Part shown: piece by piece, positions 17,381-26,020 of the stretch
Numbering within the stretch: the stretch's first letter is position 1
Layout: every line of letters begins with the position of its first letter
Assembly (NCBI RefSeq): GCF_011065935.2
Contig: NZ_JAAMNH020000001.1
Span: 269,001-333,000 of the forward strand
Origin: Clostridium estertheticum
GTDB lineage: Bacteria; Bacillota; Clostridia; Clostridiales; Clostridiaceae
Direction of reading: 5' to 3'
DNA length: 64,000 nucleotides
Notes under the pieces: generated by a model
The model's input: the letters and a program-made list of their open reading frames with translations, nothing else
What the model was told of the DNA's origin: nothing
Databases searched by the model: none
Made by a program: the position numbers and the translations under genes

Positions 17381-18097
17381 ATTATAAATAAGGAAAATAA
17401 AACAGAAGAAACTAAAGTTGAGATTAAATCCAACAAACACCAAACACTAGAAGAAGTTACAATTTTAAAATTAGTTAAAAAAGATGGCACAACTATTGAT
17501 GGCAAAATAGATACTACAGATTTACAAAGGGTATTAGAAAAAGGCCTTTGGTTTGCAGAGTGGAACAAAGATCTTAATAATTACTTAGCACAAAATTTAG
17601 GTAGTTATTATATTGAAGAAAAAAAATATAGAAGAAAGCAAAGTCTACAATCTTTTATATTAGATGTTCATCCAAAAGCACCTGTTAGACATATCAATGG
17701 AGATTCCCTAGATAACAGAAAATCCAATTTAGAAGTATATAATCAAAATACAATTAATGATTATGAAGAAATAGATGGAGAAACTGTTGCAGTAATATTG
17801 AGAGATAGATATGGTAAAGAAAAATCAAGGACTTTCATTGATAAAGAAGATGTAAATAGAGTAGTTAATAATGGATATACTTGGGTTCTATTTAAAAAAG
17901 ATACAGAACCTTATGCTATAGCAAATACTCCTGAGGGAAAAATTTATTTAAATAGATATATAATGGGTACAGCTGAAGATATGGTTACTCATCCTATAAA
18001 TCTTAATACATTAGACAATAGAAAAGCTAATTTAGAAAATAAAAGAGCCGATTTAGAATTTGTTAAACCAGGTGAAGAAACAGAAACTGAAAACTAA
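17381..18097 (+). CDS. HNH-like two-repeat protein with ATT or ATA start
   Basis: The frame is open from an in-frame TGA at 17348 to the TAA at 18097. It contains no ATG, GTG or TTG until a TTG at 17798, deep inside the protein. An AGAGGTG site at 17370-17376 points to ATT (17381) or ATA (17384) as start, giving about 238 residues. The protein has two similar halves (about 25-127 and 138-225). Each ends in a motif like those of AP2-type HNH endonucleases: VRHINGDSLDNRKSNLEVY at 102-120, and a decayed form around 202-218 (VTHPINLNTLDNRKANLE). The first aspartate of the usual DHING is Arg. Whether it cuts DNA is unknown. Starting at 17798 would cut the first repeat away. Confidence 0.72.
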   Translation: MINKENKTEETKVEIKSNKHQTLEEVTILKLVKKDGTTIDGKIDTTDLQRVLEKGLWFAEWNKDLNNYLAQNLGSYYIEEKKYRRKQSLQSFILDVHPKAPVRHINGDSLDNRKSNLEVYNQNTINDYEEIDGETVAVILRDRYGKEKSRTFIDKEDVNRVVNNGYTWVLFKKDTEPYAIANTPEGKIYLNRYIMGTAEDMVTHPINLNTLDNRKANLENKRADLEFVKPGEETETEN

Positions 18098-18106
18098 TAA
18101 GCATTG

Positions 18107-18145
18107 TAAAAGCAGTATAGAAGATAGTTCTATACTGCTTTTTGT
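18107..18145. terminator. bidirectional terminator between convergent genes
   Basis: A 12-bp stem AGCAGTATAGAA/TTCTATACTGCT with A-tract before and T-tract after, 10 nt past the HNH-like gene and 8 nt past the end of the exonuclease gene on the other strand. Confidence 0.88.
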
Positions 18146-18152
18146 TAATGTG

Positions 18153-18929
18153 TTATTTATTTGGGCTTTGAGGAACTTTGATTTGAAATTGATTTGTTTT
18201 ACCCATAATATAGGCTAGCTTAATTATAGATTTTTCCTCCTGCGTCATTTCTCTCTTATACATTTTTTCAAATTGATTCATTAAATTACAAAAATCAATT
18301 TTGTAATTTTCAGTAGTGGATCTGTTTAACCTTGTTTGTTTATATGGATTATATACCTTAGCTTTAATTTCACTGCTATAGATTTTTTTAAAGACTTCGG
18401 CTGTGTAGAATGCATCGTTAAAAGCATCATGAAATTGACTTTCAATAGGTATACCTAGTAGTTTAGATGCGTTGCCCAGTCCAATATTAATTCCCTTTTG
18501 GCAATTAAGCTCCTTAGAAGCATAGGACTGTATGTTTATGTATTCTGTGGGCACCATGGTTGCATCTAATTCATGATACTCTATATTACGAAATAATTCT
18601 TTTATATCTGCCACGCCCCATACACATAATACACTTTTATCAGTGTTCATAAAGTCTATAAGTTCACCGTACATTTCTTTAAAGGATTTGCCACTATTTA
18701 GCTCATCCATTGTTATTCCAGTGAGTTCTTTTACAAAGGGATTTAGGGTAGTATATATTTCCGGCTTTATTAATACATCTAGAGCTCCAATTCTCTCTAA
18801 ATTTTCATTTAGCTTTATGGCACCTATCTGAATTATTTCGAAAGGACATTTAGGGTTTGTTATAGTTTTAGGTTCCACTCCAAAATTGTAGCCCTGATTA
18901 AATTCTAAATCAAATACTATATAGTTCAT
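18153..18929 (-). CDS. 3'-5' exonuclease, DEDDh family
   Basis: A 258-residue DnaQ-like exonuclease. Motif I is FDLEFNQ near residue 6 (Asp and Glu ligands), motif II lies around WGVADIKELF, and motif III is HDAFNDA, giving the DEDDh set. Such proteins degrade single-stranded DNA or RNA from the 3' end; this stand-alone type resembles KapD-like proteins of Firmicutes. The C-terminal 70 residues are helical and unassigned. The ATG at 18929 is chosen because a GAGGT site lies 7 nt upstream; a longer frame to 18983 has no site. Monocistronic. Substrate and biological role are uncertain. Confidence 0.85.
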   Translation of the reverse strand: MNYIVFDLEFNQGYNFGVEPKTITNPKCPFEIIQIGAIKLNENLERIGALDVLIKPEIYTTLNPFVKELTGITMDELNSGKSFKEMYGELIDFMNTDKSVLCVWGVADIKELFRNIEYHELDATMVPTEYINIQSYASKELNCQKGINIGLGNASKLLGIPIESQFHDAFNDAFYTAEVFKKIYSSEIKAKVYNPYKQTRLNRSTTENYKIDFCNLMNQFEKMYKREMTQEEKSIIKLAYIMGKTNQFQIKVPQSPNK

Positions 18930-19031
18930 CAGATTACCTCTATATTTGTTTATTTTTTCAATATCCATTATATAGTATATCATTTATAATCATAAAAAAC
19001 ACATACACTGTTTTTCTAGTTTAACAAAAAA

Positions 19032-19061
19032 TTGAACAATCTCTATAAAGTAGTTTATAAT
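19032..19061 (+). promoter_or_regulatory. probable topB promoter
   Basis: TTGAAC (19032-19037), an 18-nt spacer and TATAAT (19056-19061) precede topB by about 150 nt. Confidence 0.5.
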
Positions 19062-19208
19062 ATAGATAGTATGTATATTATATTTTTATAGGATTTTGTA
19101 CATATTGGGTTAATGGTATTATTCGTAATGAGATAATTACCTAATGAAGAAATGAAAAACTGATTAACATACAGTAAATTATTGAACATAAGAAAGGAAG
19201 TTTTATAT

Positions 19209-21371
19209 ATGGGAAAAATATTAGTTTTAGCAGAAAAGCCCTCCGTTGGAAAAGAACTGGCAAAAGTCTTAAATTGCAGTCAAGGCGGAAATGGGTATTT
19301 AATGGGACAAAAGTATATTGTTACTTGGGCACTAGGACATCTTGTTACACTAGCAGGGCCTGAGGATTATGATCAAAAATATAAAAGTTGGAAAATGGAA
19401 GATCTTCCGATGTTACCAAAGGATTTAAAATTGGTAGTGATTAAAGAAACTTCAAAGCAATATAAGGTTGTGAACGAACTTCTTAAAAGGGCTGATGTAG
19501 ATGAATTGGTTATAGCAACAGATGCAGGGCGAGAAGGGGAACTTGTGGCACGTTGGATTATTCAAAAGGCAGGCTTTAAAAAGCCAATAAAAAGGTTATG
19601 GATCTCCTCCCAAACTGAAAAAGCAATAAAGGATGGATTTGCAAGTCTTAAACCTGGAAGAGATTATGAAAACCTATTTTGGGCAGCACAATCAAGAGCA
19701 GAAGCAGATTGGCTTATAGGACTTAACGTTACTAGAGCCTTAACTTGTAAATATAATGCTCAATTATCGGCTGGAAGGGTACAGACGCCGACTTTAGCAC
19801 TTATTGTTGATAGAGAAAATGAAATAAAGAAATTCGTTGGAAAGGATTACTGGACAGTAAATGGTAAGGTAAATAATTTTACAGTGAATTGGTCCAGTAA
19901 AAATGGAGAATCACGTACCTTTGACAAGCAAAAGGCAGAGGATGTAGTTGCTAAGGTAAACAATCAAATGGGCACCGTGGTAGAGGTAAATAAAGCCTTT
20001 AAAAAAGAACTTCCACCACTTGCATATGATTTAACGGAGCTTCAAAGAGATGCAAATAGAAAATTTGGGTATTCTGCAAAGCAAACCCTTAATTTAATGC
20101 AGAGATTATATGAAAACCATAAACTATTATCTTATCCAAGAACAGACTCTAGGCATCTCACTACGGATATAGTAGCTACATTACTTGACAGATTAAAAAG
20201 TATAGCCATAGGACCTTACGAAAAAGCTGCTAGAAATATAATAAAAGGTAGAATACAAACTACAAATAGACTTGTAGATAATAGCAAGGTATCAGATCAT
20301 CATGCTATAATTCCTACAGAGCAACATGTGGATTTATCAAGCTTAAACAAAGAAGAAAGAAGCATTTATGACTTAGTTGTAAAAAGATTTTTAGAAGTCT
20401 TAAGCCCAGCTTTCGAGTATGAGCAAACTACTGTAAAGATAGAGGTAAAGGGTGAAAGTTTTTCTGCAAAAGGAAAAATAGTTAAATCAAAGGGCTGGCG
20501 AGAAATAAGTAGCTCTGATGATGTGGAAGAAAAAGATCAGTCTCTTCCACCAATAAATAAAGGGGAAGCAGTTAAACTTACCTTGGTTAGATCTGTAAAT
20601 GAAAAGACAAAGCCACCAGCTAGGTATAATGAAGCAACCCTGCTTACAGCTATGGAGCATCCCGGAAAAGATATACAAGATGAGAGCTTAAGGGAAGCCT
20701 TGGATAACACCTCAGGACTTGGAACTCCAGCCACTCGTGCAGATATAATTGAAAAATTATTTAACATCTTTTATATGGAGAGACGCGGTAAAGATATTTT
20801 CCCAACCTCAAAGGGAATACAGTTAATAGACTTAGTGCCACAAGAATTAAAATCTCCAGAGCTTACTGCTAAGTGGGAAAAGCAGCTTCAACTTATAAGC
20901 AAAGGAAAAGCGAATTCTATGAACTTTGTAAAAGATATGAGAGAATACGCTTCGAAGCTTGTGAAAAACGTTGCAGGTTCATCGGAAGTATATAAACATG
21001 ACAATGCTACAAGAGTTAAATGTCCTGAGTGTAGTAAGTATCTTCTTGAGGTTAACGGCAAAAGGGGGAAAATGCTGGTATGTCCAGATAGAGATTGCGG
21101 ATACCGAAAGGGAGTCTCACAGGTTTCAAATGCACGCTGCCCTACTTGTCATAAGAAAATGGAGATTAGAGGAGATGGAGATAATAAGATCTTCGCTTGT
21201 GGTTGTGGCTATAGAGAAAAACTTTCGGCTTTTACTAAGCGTCGAGAATCAGAAAAAGGTGCTTTAGATAAAAAAGATGTTAGTAGATTTTTGAACCAGC
21301 AGAATAAGAAAGATGAACCAACTGGTAATTCTGCTATGGCGGAGGCTTTTGCCAAGTTTAACTTAAAATAG
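19209..21371 (+). CDS. topB: DNA topoisomerase III
   Basis: A 720-residue type IA topoisomerase. The Toprim domain begins KILVLAEKPSVGK and contains ATDAGREGE (103-111, metal binding). The active-site tyrosine is Tyr309 in LSYPRTDSRHL. The C-terminus has two zinc-ribbon-like four-cysteine units (CPEC...CPDRDC and CPTC...CGCG). It relaxes and decatenates DNA. The ATG at 19209 has GGAAG upstream; a TTG at 19182 has none. Full length for the family. The last 39 codons plus about 30 bp of the 3' flank occur again at 28584-28734, so this end has taken part in a duplication or recombination. Confidence 0.95.
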   Translation: MGKILVLAEKPSVGKELAKVLNCSQGGNGYLMGQKYIVTWALGHLVTLAGPEDYDQKYKSWKMEDLPMLPKDLKLVVIKETSKQYKVVNELLKRADVDELVIATDAGREGELVARWIIQKAGFKKPIKRLWISSQTEKAIKDGFASLKPGRDYENLFWAAQSRAEADWLIGLNVTRALTCKYNAQLSAGRVQTPTLALIVDRENEIKKFVGKDYWTVNGKVNNFTVNWSSKNGESRTFDKQKAEDVVAKVNNQMGTVVEVNKAFKKELPPLAYDLTELQRDANRKFGYSAKQTLNLMQRLYENHKLLSYPRTDSRHLTTDIVATLLDRLKSIAIGPYEKAARNIIKGRIQTTNRLVDNSKVSDHHAIIPTEQHVDLSSLNKEERSIYDLVVKRFLEVLSPAFEYEQTTVKIEVKGESFSAKGKIVKSKGWREISSSDDVEEKDQSLPPINKGEAVKLTLVRSVNEKTKPPARYNEATLLTAMEHPGKDIQDESLREALDNTSGLGTPATRADIIEKLFNIFYMERRGKDIFPTSKGIQLIDLVPQELKSPELTAKWEKQLQLISKGKANSMNFVKDMREYASKLVKNVAGSSEVYKHDNATRVKCPECSKYLLEVNGKRGKMLVCPDRDCGYRKGVSQVSNARCPTCHKKMEIRGDGDNKIFACGCGYREKLSAFTKRRESEKGALDKKDVSRFLNQQNKKDEPTGNSAMAEAFAKFNLK

Positions 21372-21445
21372 TAAACTGTAACACAATGTATAAGTGTTTT
21401 ATACGTTGTTGAAGATATTATGCTAATATTTAATACGGATAAATA

Positions 21446-21504
21446 AAAAAAATGAAGAGTTAGTAATGAGATTAGTTTAATCATTACTGACTCTTCGTTT
21501 TTTA
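21446..21504 (+). terminator. topB terminator
   Basis: 16-bp arms (21454-21469 and 21481-21496) with one wobble pair are flanked by an A-tract and a T-tract. 21505-21880 shows nothing I can assign. Confidence 0.85.
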
Positions 21505-21883
21505 AATACAATAATATGCAAAGATGCAAATAAAATTACTACTTAAATAAATCCTCTATAGAAACTTTGAGAGCTGTGGGGTACGGCAACGAAAAATATA
21601 TTAATTAGAGCTTCAAAAGCCAATATATCTTTAAGGGGCCTTCTATTTATTAACTAAACCATTAAATGATTTTTTGTTTTTAAAGTTAGGTATTTATATA
21701 AAACAAATAATTTAATAATGCCGATATGATATATTGCATTATTAAATGTATGTAAACTGTAAAAGAATTATGATAAAATAATACTACATCAAAGGATGAG
21801 CTTATGAGTTTTAAACAAATATACCTTAACATTATTCAGGAACTATTTATTTATATATAATAATTAGGAAAAACCCCTCAATC

Positions 21884-21940
21884 ATGAAAAAAATCATAAT
21901 AATATTTAATGGTGGAACAATATCTATAAGAAAAAGATGA
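21884..21940 (+). pseudogene. possible N-terminal stub of L-asparaginase
   Basis: An ATG opens 18 codons reading MKKIIIIFNGGTISIRKR before a TGA. The beginning is very like type I L-asparaginases, whose GGTI motif carries the catalytic threonine. No continuation is seen. It lies upstream of an aspartate decarboxylase gene, which makes an asparagine-related relic plausible. The match is short, so this stays tentative. Confidence 0.35.
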
Positions 21941-22038
21941 ATATGAAAAGAATTATTGTTAATTTTAAATTATAAAAGCAATACATTTGGATATTATCTT
22001 TAAAAAATAAAAATAAGATTTTGGTAGGAGGAAGGTTT

Positions 22039-22482
22039 GTGGATACTACTGATTATAGGATTCTTGAGATACTTTTAGAAGATGGAAGAATACCTATGAA
22101 GGAACTTGCCAAAAGGGTAGCACTTAGTGCACCTGCAGCAGCAGAAAGAGTAAAGAGACTTGAAGAAGAAAATATTATAAAAGGTTATAAAGCTGAAATA
22201 AACTACGCTAAACTAGGAAAAAAAATTAATGTATTTATAAATGTAGGTGTAAATGTTCAAAGATCTGAAAAATTTATGGAATTTATTAAGAAGGAGGATT
22301 CTATAATCGAATGCTATCAGGTTACTGGACCATACTGCAAGATTTTAAAAGCTAGATTTGAGGATATTGCAAGTCTGGAAAAACTTATTGGAAAGATACA
22401 AATGTATGGAAATACTGAAACATTTATAATACTTTCTTCATTAGAAAAAGAACATATACTAAAACACGATAAAAATACTTAA
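22039..22482 (+). CDS. Lrp/AsnC family transcriptional regulator
   Basis: A 147-residue regulator. Residues 1-60 form the winged helix-turn-helix (TTDYRILEILLEDGRIPMKE, then RVALSAPAAAERVKRLEEE). Residues 65-145 form the RAM ligand-binding domain with an amino-acid-sensing beta-alpha fold. The GTG at 22039 is chosen because GGAGG lies 7 nt upstream. It is 136 bp before aspartate 4-decarboxylase on the same strand and is likely to control that gene in response to an amino acid, perhaps aspartate or alanine; that is inference from position. Family assignment is firm. Confidence 0.88.
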   Translation: MDTTDYRILEILLEDGRIPMKELAKRVALSAPAAAERVKRLEEENIIKGYKAEINYAKLGKKINVFINVGVNVQRSEKFMEFIKKEDSIIECYQVTGPYCKILKARFEDIASLEKLIGKIQMYGNTETFIILSSLEKEHILKHDKNT

Positions 22483-22618
22483 TTAGGTTAGAGTATATTA
22501 ATAACATACATAATATAATAATATCTTAATGAATTGAATTTACATATATAAAAAGATAATAATTATTACAACAATAAGATAAAATATTAAGTTAATTATA
22601 AACTAGGAGGATAAAAAT

Positions 22619-24253
22619 ATGGATAAATTAAGTCTTCAGCGTAAAGAAATAGAGGAGGTTTATGGTAAAATAAGCCCTTTTGAACTTAAAGATAAATTAA
22701 TCGACCTTGCGGAGGAATCAAAGAAAAGCGGTACACACTCACTACTGGATGCAGGCAGAGGGAATCCTAACTGGATTGCAGCGTCGCCAAGAGAAGCCTT
22801 TTTTACTTTTGGTCAATTTGCAGTTGAAGAAAGTCGTAGGGTATGGAGTGATTGCGACTTAGCTGGGATGCCAAAAAAAGAAGGAATTGCAGAGCATTTT
22901 ATGGATTTTACAAAAAAACATCAAGATGCACCAGGAATTGAACTTCTTAGTAAAATGATTAATTATGGTATAAAAGTCAAAGGATTTAATTCCGATGACT
23001 GGATTTACGAATTAGTAGATGGAATTATTGGCGACAATTATCCAAAACCAGATAGAATGTTACAACATATTGAAAGTGTAGTTAATGATTATCTTATTCA
23101 GGAGTTATGTTACAATAAGTCATTTAAAGGGAAGTTTAAGACATTTGCAGTTGAAGGTGCAACGGCTGCAATGTGCTATATTTTTGATACATTGATTGCA
23201 AACAATATATTGTCAAAGGGAGATAAGATTGCACTTATGGCGCCAATTTTTACACCTTATCTTGAGATACCTCATTTACCCCGTTATAACTTTGAAGTTA
23301 TTGAAGTCTTGGCTGACGAAACAACTGAGGATGGTAAACGTACATGGCAATATTCTTCTAAAGAAATTGAGAAAATAAGTGACCCATCTGTAAAGGCATT
23401 ATTTATAGTTAATCCAAGCAATCCAGGTTCTGTTGCAATGAAAACAGAAACTGTTAAACAGTTAAAAAATATTGTTGAAAATGATAATCCAGATTTAATG
23501 ATAATTTCAGATGATGTATATGGTACTTTTGTAGACGACTTTCGTTCATTAATGACAGATTTGCCATACAATACAATCGGAGTATATTCTTATTCAAAAT
23601 ATTTTGGGGTAACAGGATGGCGTCTTGGAACTATTTCACTTTATGAAGACAATGTATTTGATAAATTATTAAGGCAGCAAGATGAAGATAAAATGGAAAG
23701 AGCAAGAAGACGGTACGGCGGGATTTCTACTAATCCTGATAGTATTGCGTTTATCGATAGAATAGTAGCAGATAGCCGCCAGGTAGCACTTAATCATACT
23801 GCAGGACTATCAACACCACAACAAGTACAAATGGCATTTTTTTCGTTATTTGCTATAATCGATAAAGAAAATATATATAAACAATTAACAAAAGATATTT
23901 GTCGTAACCGCAAAAGACTTTTGTTCGAAGGATTGGGATTAGATTTACAGTTAGACCCATTGGATGCTTCTTACTATACTCAATTTGATTTACTGGAGTG
24001 GGCAGGCCGAAATTATAATGATGAATTTGTGCAATATTTACAAGAAAATTATAAACCAGTAGACATTCTTATACGTCTAGCAGAGCAATCTTCCATAGTG
24101 TTATTAGGCAGTAGTGGATTCCATGGACCAGAGTGGGCTATCAGAATATCACTTGCAAATCTTAATGATGAATCTTATTCTAAAATTGGGCAAGTTCTTC
24201 AAAAAGTTTTGGAAGATTATGAAAAAGAATGGAAAGAATCTAAAACTACTTAA
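22619..24253 (+). CDS. aspD: aspartate 4-decarboxylase (bifunctional transaminase)
   Basis: A 544-residue fold-type I PLP enzyme, longer than plain aminotransferases and matching aspartate 4-decarboxylase in length and wording. The N-terminal extension with LDAGRGNPNWIA, the NPSNPGS loop, DDVYGTF and the PLP lysine in SYSKYFGVTGWRLG are visible. It releases CO2 from aspartate to give alanine. In lactic acid bacteria it works with the AspT antiporter to make proton motive force, but no aspT is nearby. A strong TAGGAGG site precedes ATG. The Lrp-type gene upstream is the likely regulator. A short asparaginase-like stub further upstream hints that the locus once handled asparagine. Confidence 0.92.
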   Translation: MDKLSLQRKEIEEVYGKISPFELKDKLIDLAEESKKSGTHSLLDAGRGNPNWIAASPREAFFTFGQFAVEESRRVWSDCDLAGMPKKEGIAEHFMDFTKKHQDAPGIELLSKMINYGIKVKGFNSDDWIYELVDGIIGDNYPKPDRMLQHIESVVNDYLIQELCYNKSFKGKFKTFAVEGATAAMCYIFDTLIANNILSKGDKIALMAPIFTPYLEIPHLPRYNFEVIEVLADETTEDGKRTWQYSSKEIEKISDPSVKALFIVNPSNPGSVAMKTETVKQLKNIVENDNPDLMIISDDVYGTFVDDFRSLMTDLPYNTIGVYSYSKYFGVTGWRLGTISLYEDNVFDKLLRQQDEDKMERARRRYGGISTNPDSIAFIDRIVADSRQVALNHTAGLSTPQQVQMAFFSLFAIIDKENIYKQLTKDICRNRKRLLFEGLGLDLQLDPLDASYYTQFDLLEWAGRNYNDEFVQYLQENYKPVDILIRLAEQSSIVLLGSSGFHGPEWAIRISLANLNDESYSKIGQVLQKVLEDYEKEWKESKTT

Positions 24254-24285
24254 TAAGTATGAGGTTACCTCATGAGGAGTACCTT

Positions 24286-24390
24286 GTGAGCATAGATAAG
24301 AAAATGATATCAAAGGCTTAGAAGATTCTAGGTGAAAATCAAAATGTGTTTTATATTCCCTCAGACTTAGTAAAATGTATTTACAAATAA
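24286..24390 (+). other. 35-codon relic frame with internal TAG
   Basis: A GAGGAG site and GTG open a frame that, apart from one TAG at its 12th codon, continues to a TAA at 24390 and reads like the end of a real protein (KILGENQNVFYIPSDLVKCI). It is probably the remnant of a deleted gene; family not recognised. The rest of 24391-24730 is very AT-rich with one inverted repeat. Confidence 0.35.
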
Positions 24391-24410
24391 AATTGTGAAT
24401 ACATTTTTTT
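24372..24410 (+). terminator. terminator downstream of aspD
   Basis: 15-bp arms AAAATGTATTTACAA/TTGTGAATACATTTT with one wobble pair are followed by T7. It lies about 120 nt after aspD and overlaps the relic frame. Confidence 0.65.
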
Positions 24411-24585
24411 ACTTTTTGGAATGAAATATAAATGATAATATTGGTTATTATGGTAAGTTAATAATAACAGAAGATTGAAAAAAATATTCTTTTGTAAATT
24501 GCAAAATTATTAAATTAAGTTTATTGATTTATAGATTTTAAAAAATATTTAGCTAAGTGTAAAAAGCTATTTATTATAAAGTTAT

Positions 24586-24620
24586 ATTCGACATGAATTT
24601 AATTGTATATTTTGTCGAAT
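24586..24620 (+). promoter_or_regulatory. inverted repeat ATTCGACA-19-TGTCGAAT
   Basis: Two 8-bp perfect inverted half sites (24586-24593, 24613-24620) stand about 110 bp before the HTH/TPR regulator gene. This spacing fits an operator for a dimeric regulator, possibly that gene's own product. No known consensus is matched. Confidence 0.4.
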
Positions 24621-24730
24621 TCATCTAGAAAAAAAATTTTTCTATTTTTTAAGATGAAAAGTATTAAATAAGTGTTTAGAAACTATTTATATAATTAAAT
24701 TATAAGCTATAATACACTTAGGAGGTATAT

Positions 24731-25197
24731 ATGATAGATTTTAGAAATAAACCCATGATAAGTAAATATAGAAAACTTTTAAATGTTACTCATGAAGAAT
24801 TAGGTAGAGGAATAATAGCAGAAGATATTATAAAACTTTTGGAAAAAGGTAAACGTAAGTTAACTATCCCTACTGCCAGTATTTTAGTAATAGAGGTATT
24901 AGCGAGAGCAGAAGATAAAAGCCTAATATATTACAATTTATCAGTTGCTTATAATAATATTGGTGATGATGAAAAAAGTTTGTAGAATGTTATGAAAAGA
25001 TATTTGAGTGTTATGATAAAGATAATAGATTTAAATATTTCGAAGAATATCTTGAAGGATTATCCATAGATTTAGATTTATTCTTACAAGATACAAATCT
25101 AATAAATAGGATATTGATTTTAATAGTTCAATATCTAAATAAGTTTAATAACTTGACTATTGTTGATGAAATCTTATGTAAGTTAAGGGGAAATTAA
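24731..25197 (+). pseudogene. HTH/TPR (RRNPP-like) regulator, frameshifted
   Basis: The first frame has an N-terminal helix-turn-helix of the type ISKYRKLLNVTHEELGRGI, then EKGKRKLT, and runs into a TPR-like YNLSVAYNNIGDDEKSL before a TAG at 24985. Reading continues without a gap in another frame as ECYEKIFECYDKDNRF and on to KLRGN at 25197. So one base-level frameshift breaks the gene. The span between HTH and TPR also looks shorter than in relatives, which suggests an internal deletion. Such proteins are peptide-sensing regulators. It stands directly before an ABC exporter and may once have controlled it. A GGAGG site precedes ATG. Confidence 0.75.
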
Positions 25198-25339
25198 TAA
25201 GAAAAATAAAATTAAAAAATTAAGTACAATATGTATAGTTTATGACCATTGAAATTAAATGGATACGTGCAATTTAGAGTACGGTTAATCATAATGGATT
25301 AAGGTCTAGTAACCAACTAATTTAAAGGAGGCATACTGA

Positions 25340-26020
25340 GTGGAATTATTAAAAACAACCTATCTACAAAAAACCTATGGCACAGGTGAAGCATCTGTCA
25401 AAGCACTAAGATCTACAGACTTAGTTATTGTAAAAGGTGAGTTTACTGCAATAGTAGGACCAAGTGGTTCGGGAAAAAGCACACTTCTACATCTATTAGC
25501 TGGTATTGATAAACCTTCAGCAGGTAATGTATATATAAACGGAATTGATATTTACGCTATGAGTGAAAAAGATTTATCTAGGTTCAGAAGAAGAAGTATA
25601 GGTTTTATATTTCAGTTCTTTAATTTAATTCCAATATTATCTGTAGAAGAAAACATTAAACTTCCACTTTTAATGGATGGGAAAAAGGTGGACGAGGAAT
25701 ACATAAATGAACTTATGGAAATATTAGATATAAAATCTAGAAAAACTCACCTGCCTGGAGAAATATCTGGAGGTCAGCAACAGCGAGTATCAATAGCGAG
25801 AGCACTTGCTAATAAACCTTCAATCATATTTGCGGACGAGCCTACTGGAAACTTAGATAGTAAAAATAGTAAGGAAGTGTTAGAACTTCTTACCAAATCC
25901 ATAAAAAAGTACAACCAAACTCTTGTAATGATTACTCATGACTCACAGGTAGCAGCGTGTGCAGACAGAATTATAACTATATCTGATGGGGAAATCATAG
26001 AAGATAAGAGGGTGAAGTAA
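25340..26020 (+). CDS. ABC transporter ATP-binding protein, MacB/LolD type
   Basis: A 226-residue ATPase. Walker A GPSGSGKST is at about 39-47, the signature SGGQQQRVSIARAL at about 141-154, Walker B IIFADEPTGNLD follows, and the switch histidine is in MITHDS. The YxxxEasVkALr-type start and FQFFNLIP Q-loop are typical of the MacB/LolD family that powers FtsX-type permeases. The start is GTG with AAAGGAGG 8 nt upstream. Its stop overlaps the start of the permease gene by one base, so the two make one exporter. Substrate is unknown; lipoproteins, peptides or antimicrobial peptides are usual for the family. Confidence 0.92.
   Translation: MELLKTTYLQKTYGTGEASVKALRSTDLVIVKGEFTAIVGPSGSGKSTLLHLLAGIDKPSAGNVYINGIDIYAMSEKDLSRFRRRSIGFIFQFFNLIPILSVEENIKLPLLMDGKKVDEEYINELMEILDIKSRKTHLPGEISGGQQQRVSIARALANKPSIIFADEPTGNLDSKNSKEVLELLTKSIKKYNQTLVMITHDSQVAACADRIITISDGEIIEDKRVK

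Noticed and set aside
17798..18097. TTG at 17798 as start of a 99-residue gene
   Set aside because: Protein-like sequence with the first HNH-like motif extends far upstream in the same frame, and no ribosome site precedes this TTG.
21560..21660. Possible riboswitch after topB
   Set aside because: The GGGGTACGGCAACG stretch looks structured at first sight, but I could not fit it to a known class or draw a stable fold, and it is far from the next gene.
21804..21860. 18-codon frame beginning MSFKQIYLN after AAAGGATG
   Set aside because: Too short and without a recognisable relative; it may be another stub, but nothing supports it.
24319..24321. In-frame TAG read as pyrrolysine
   Set aside because: No pyrrolysine genes are in view and the frame is a short relic; decay is simpler.
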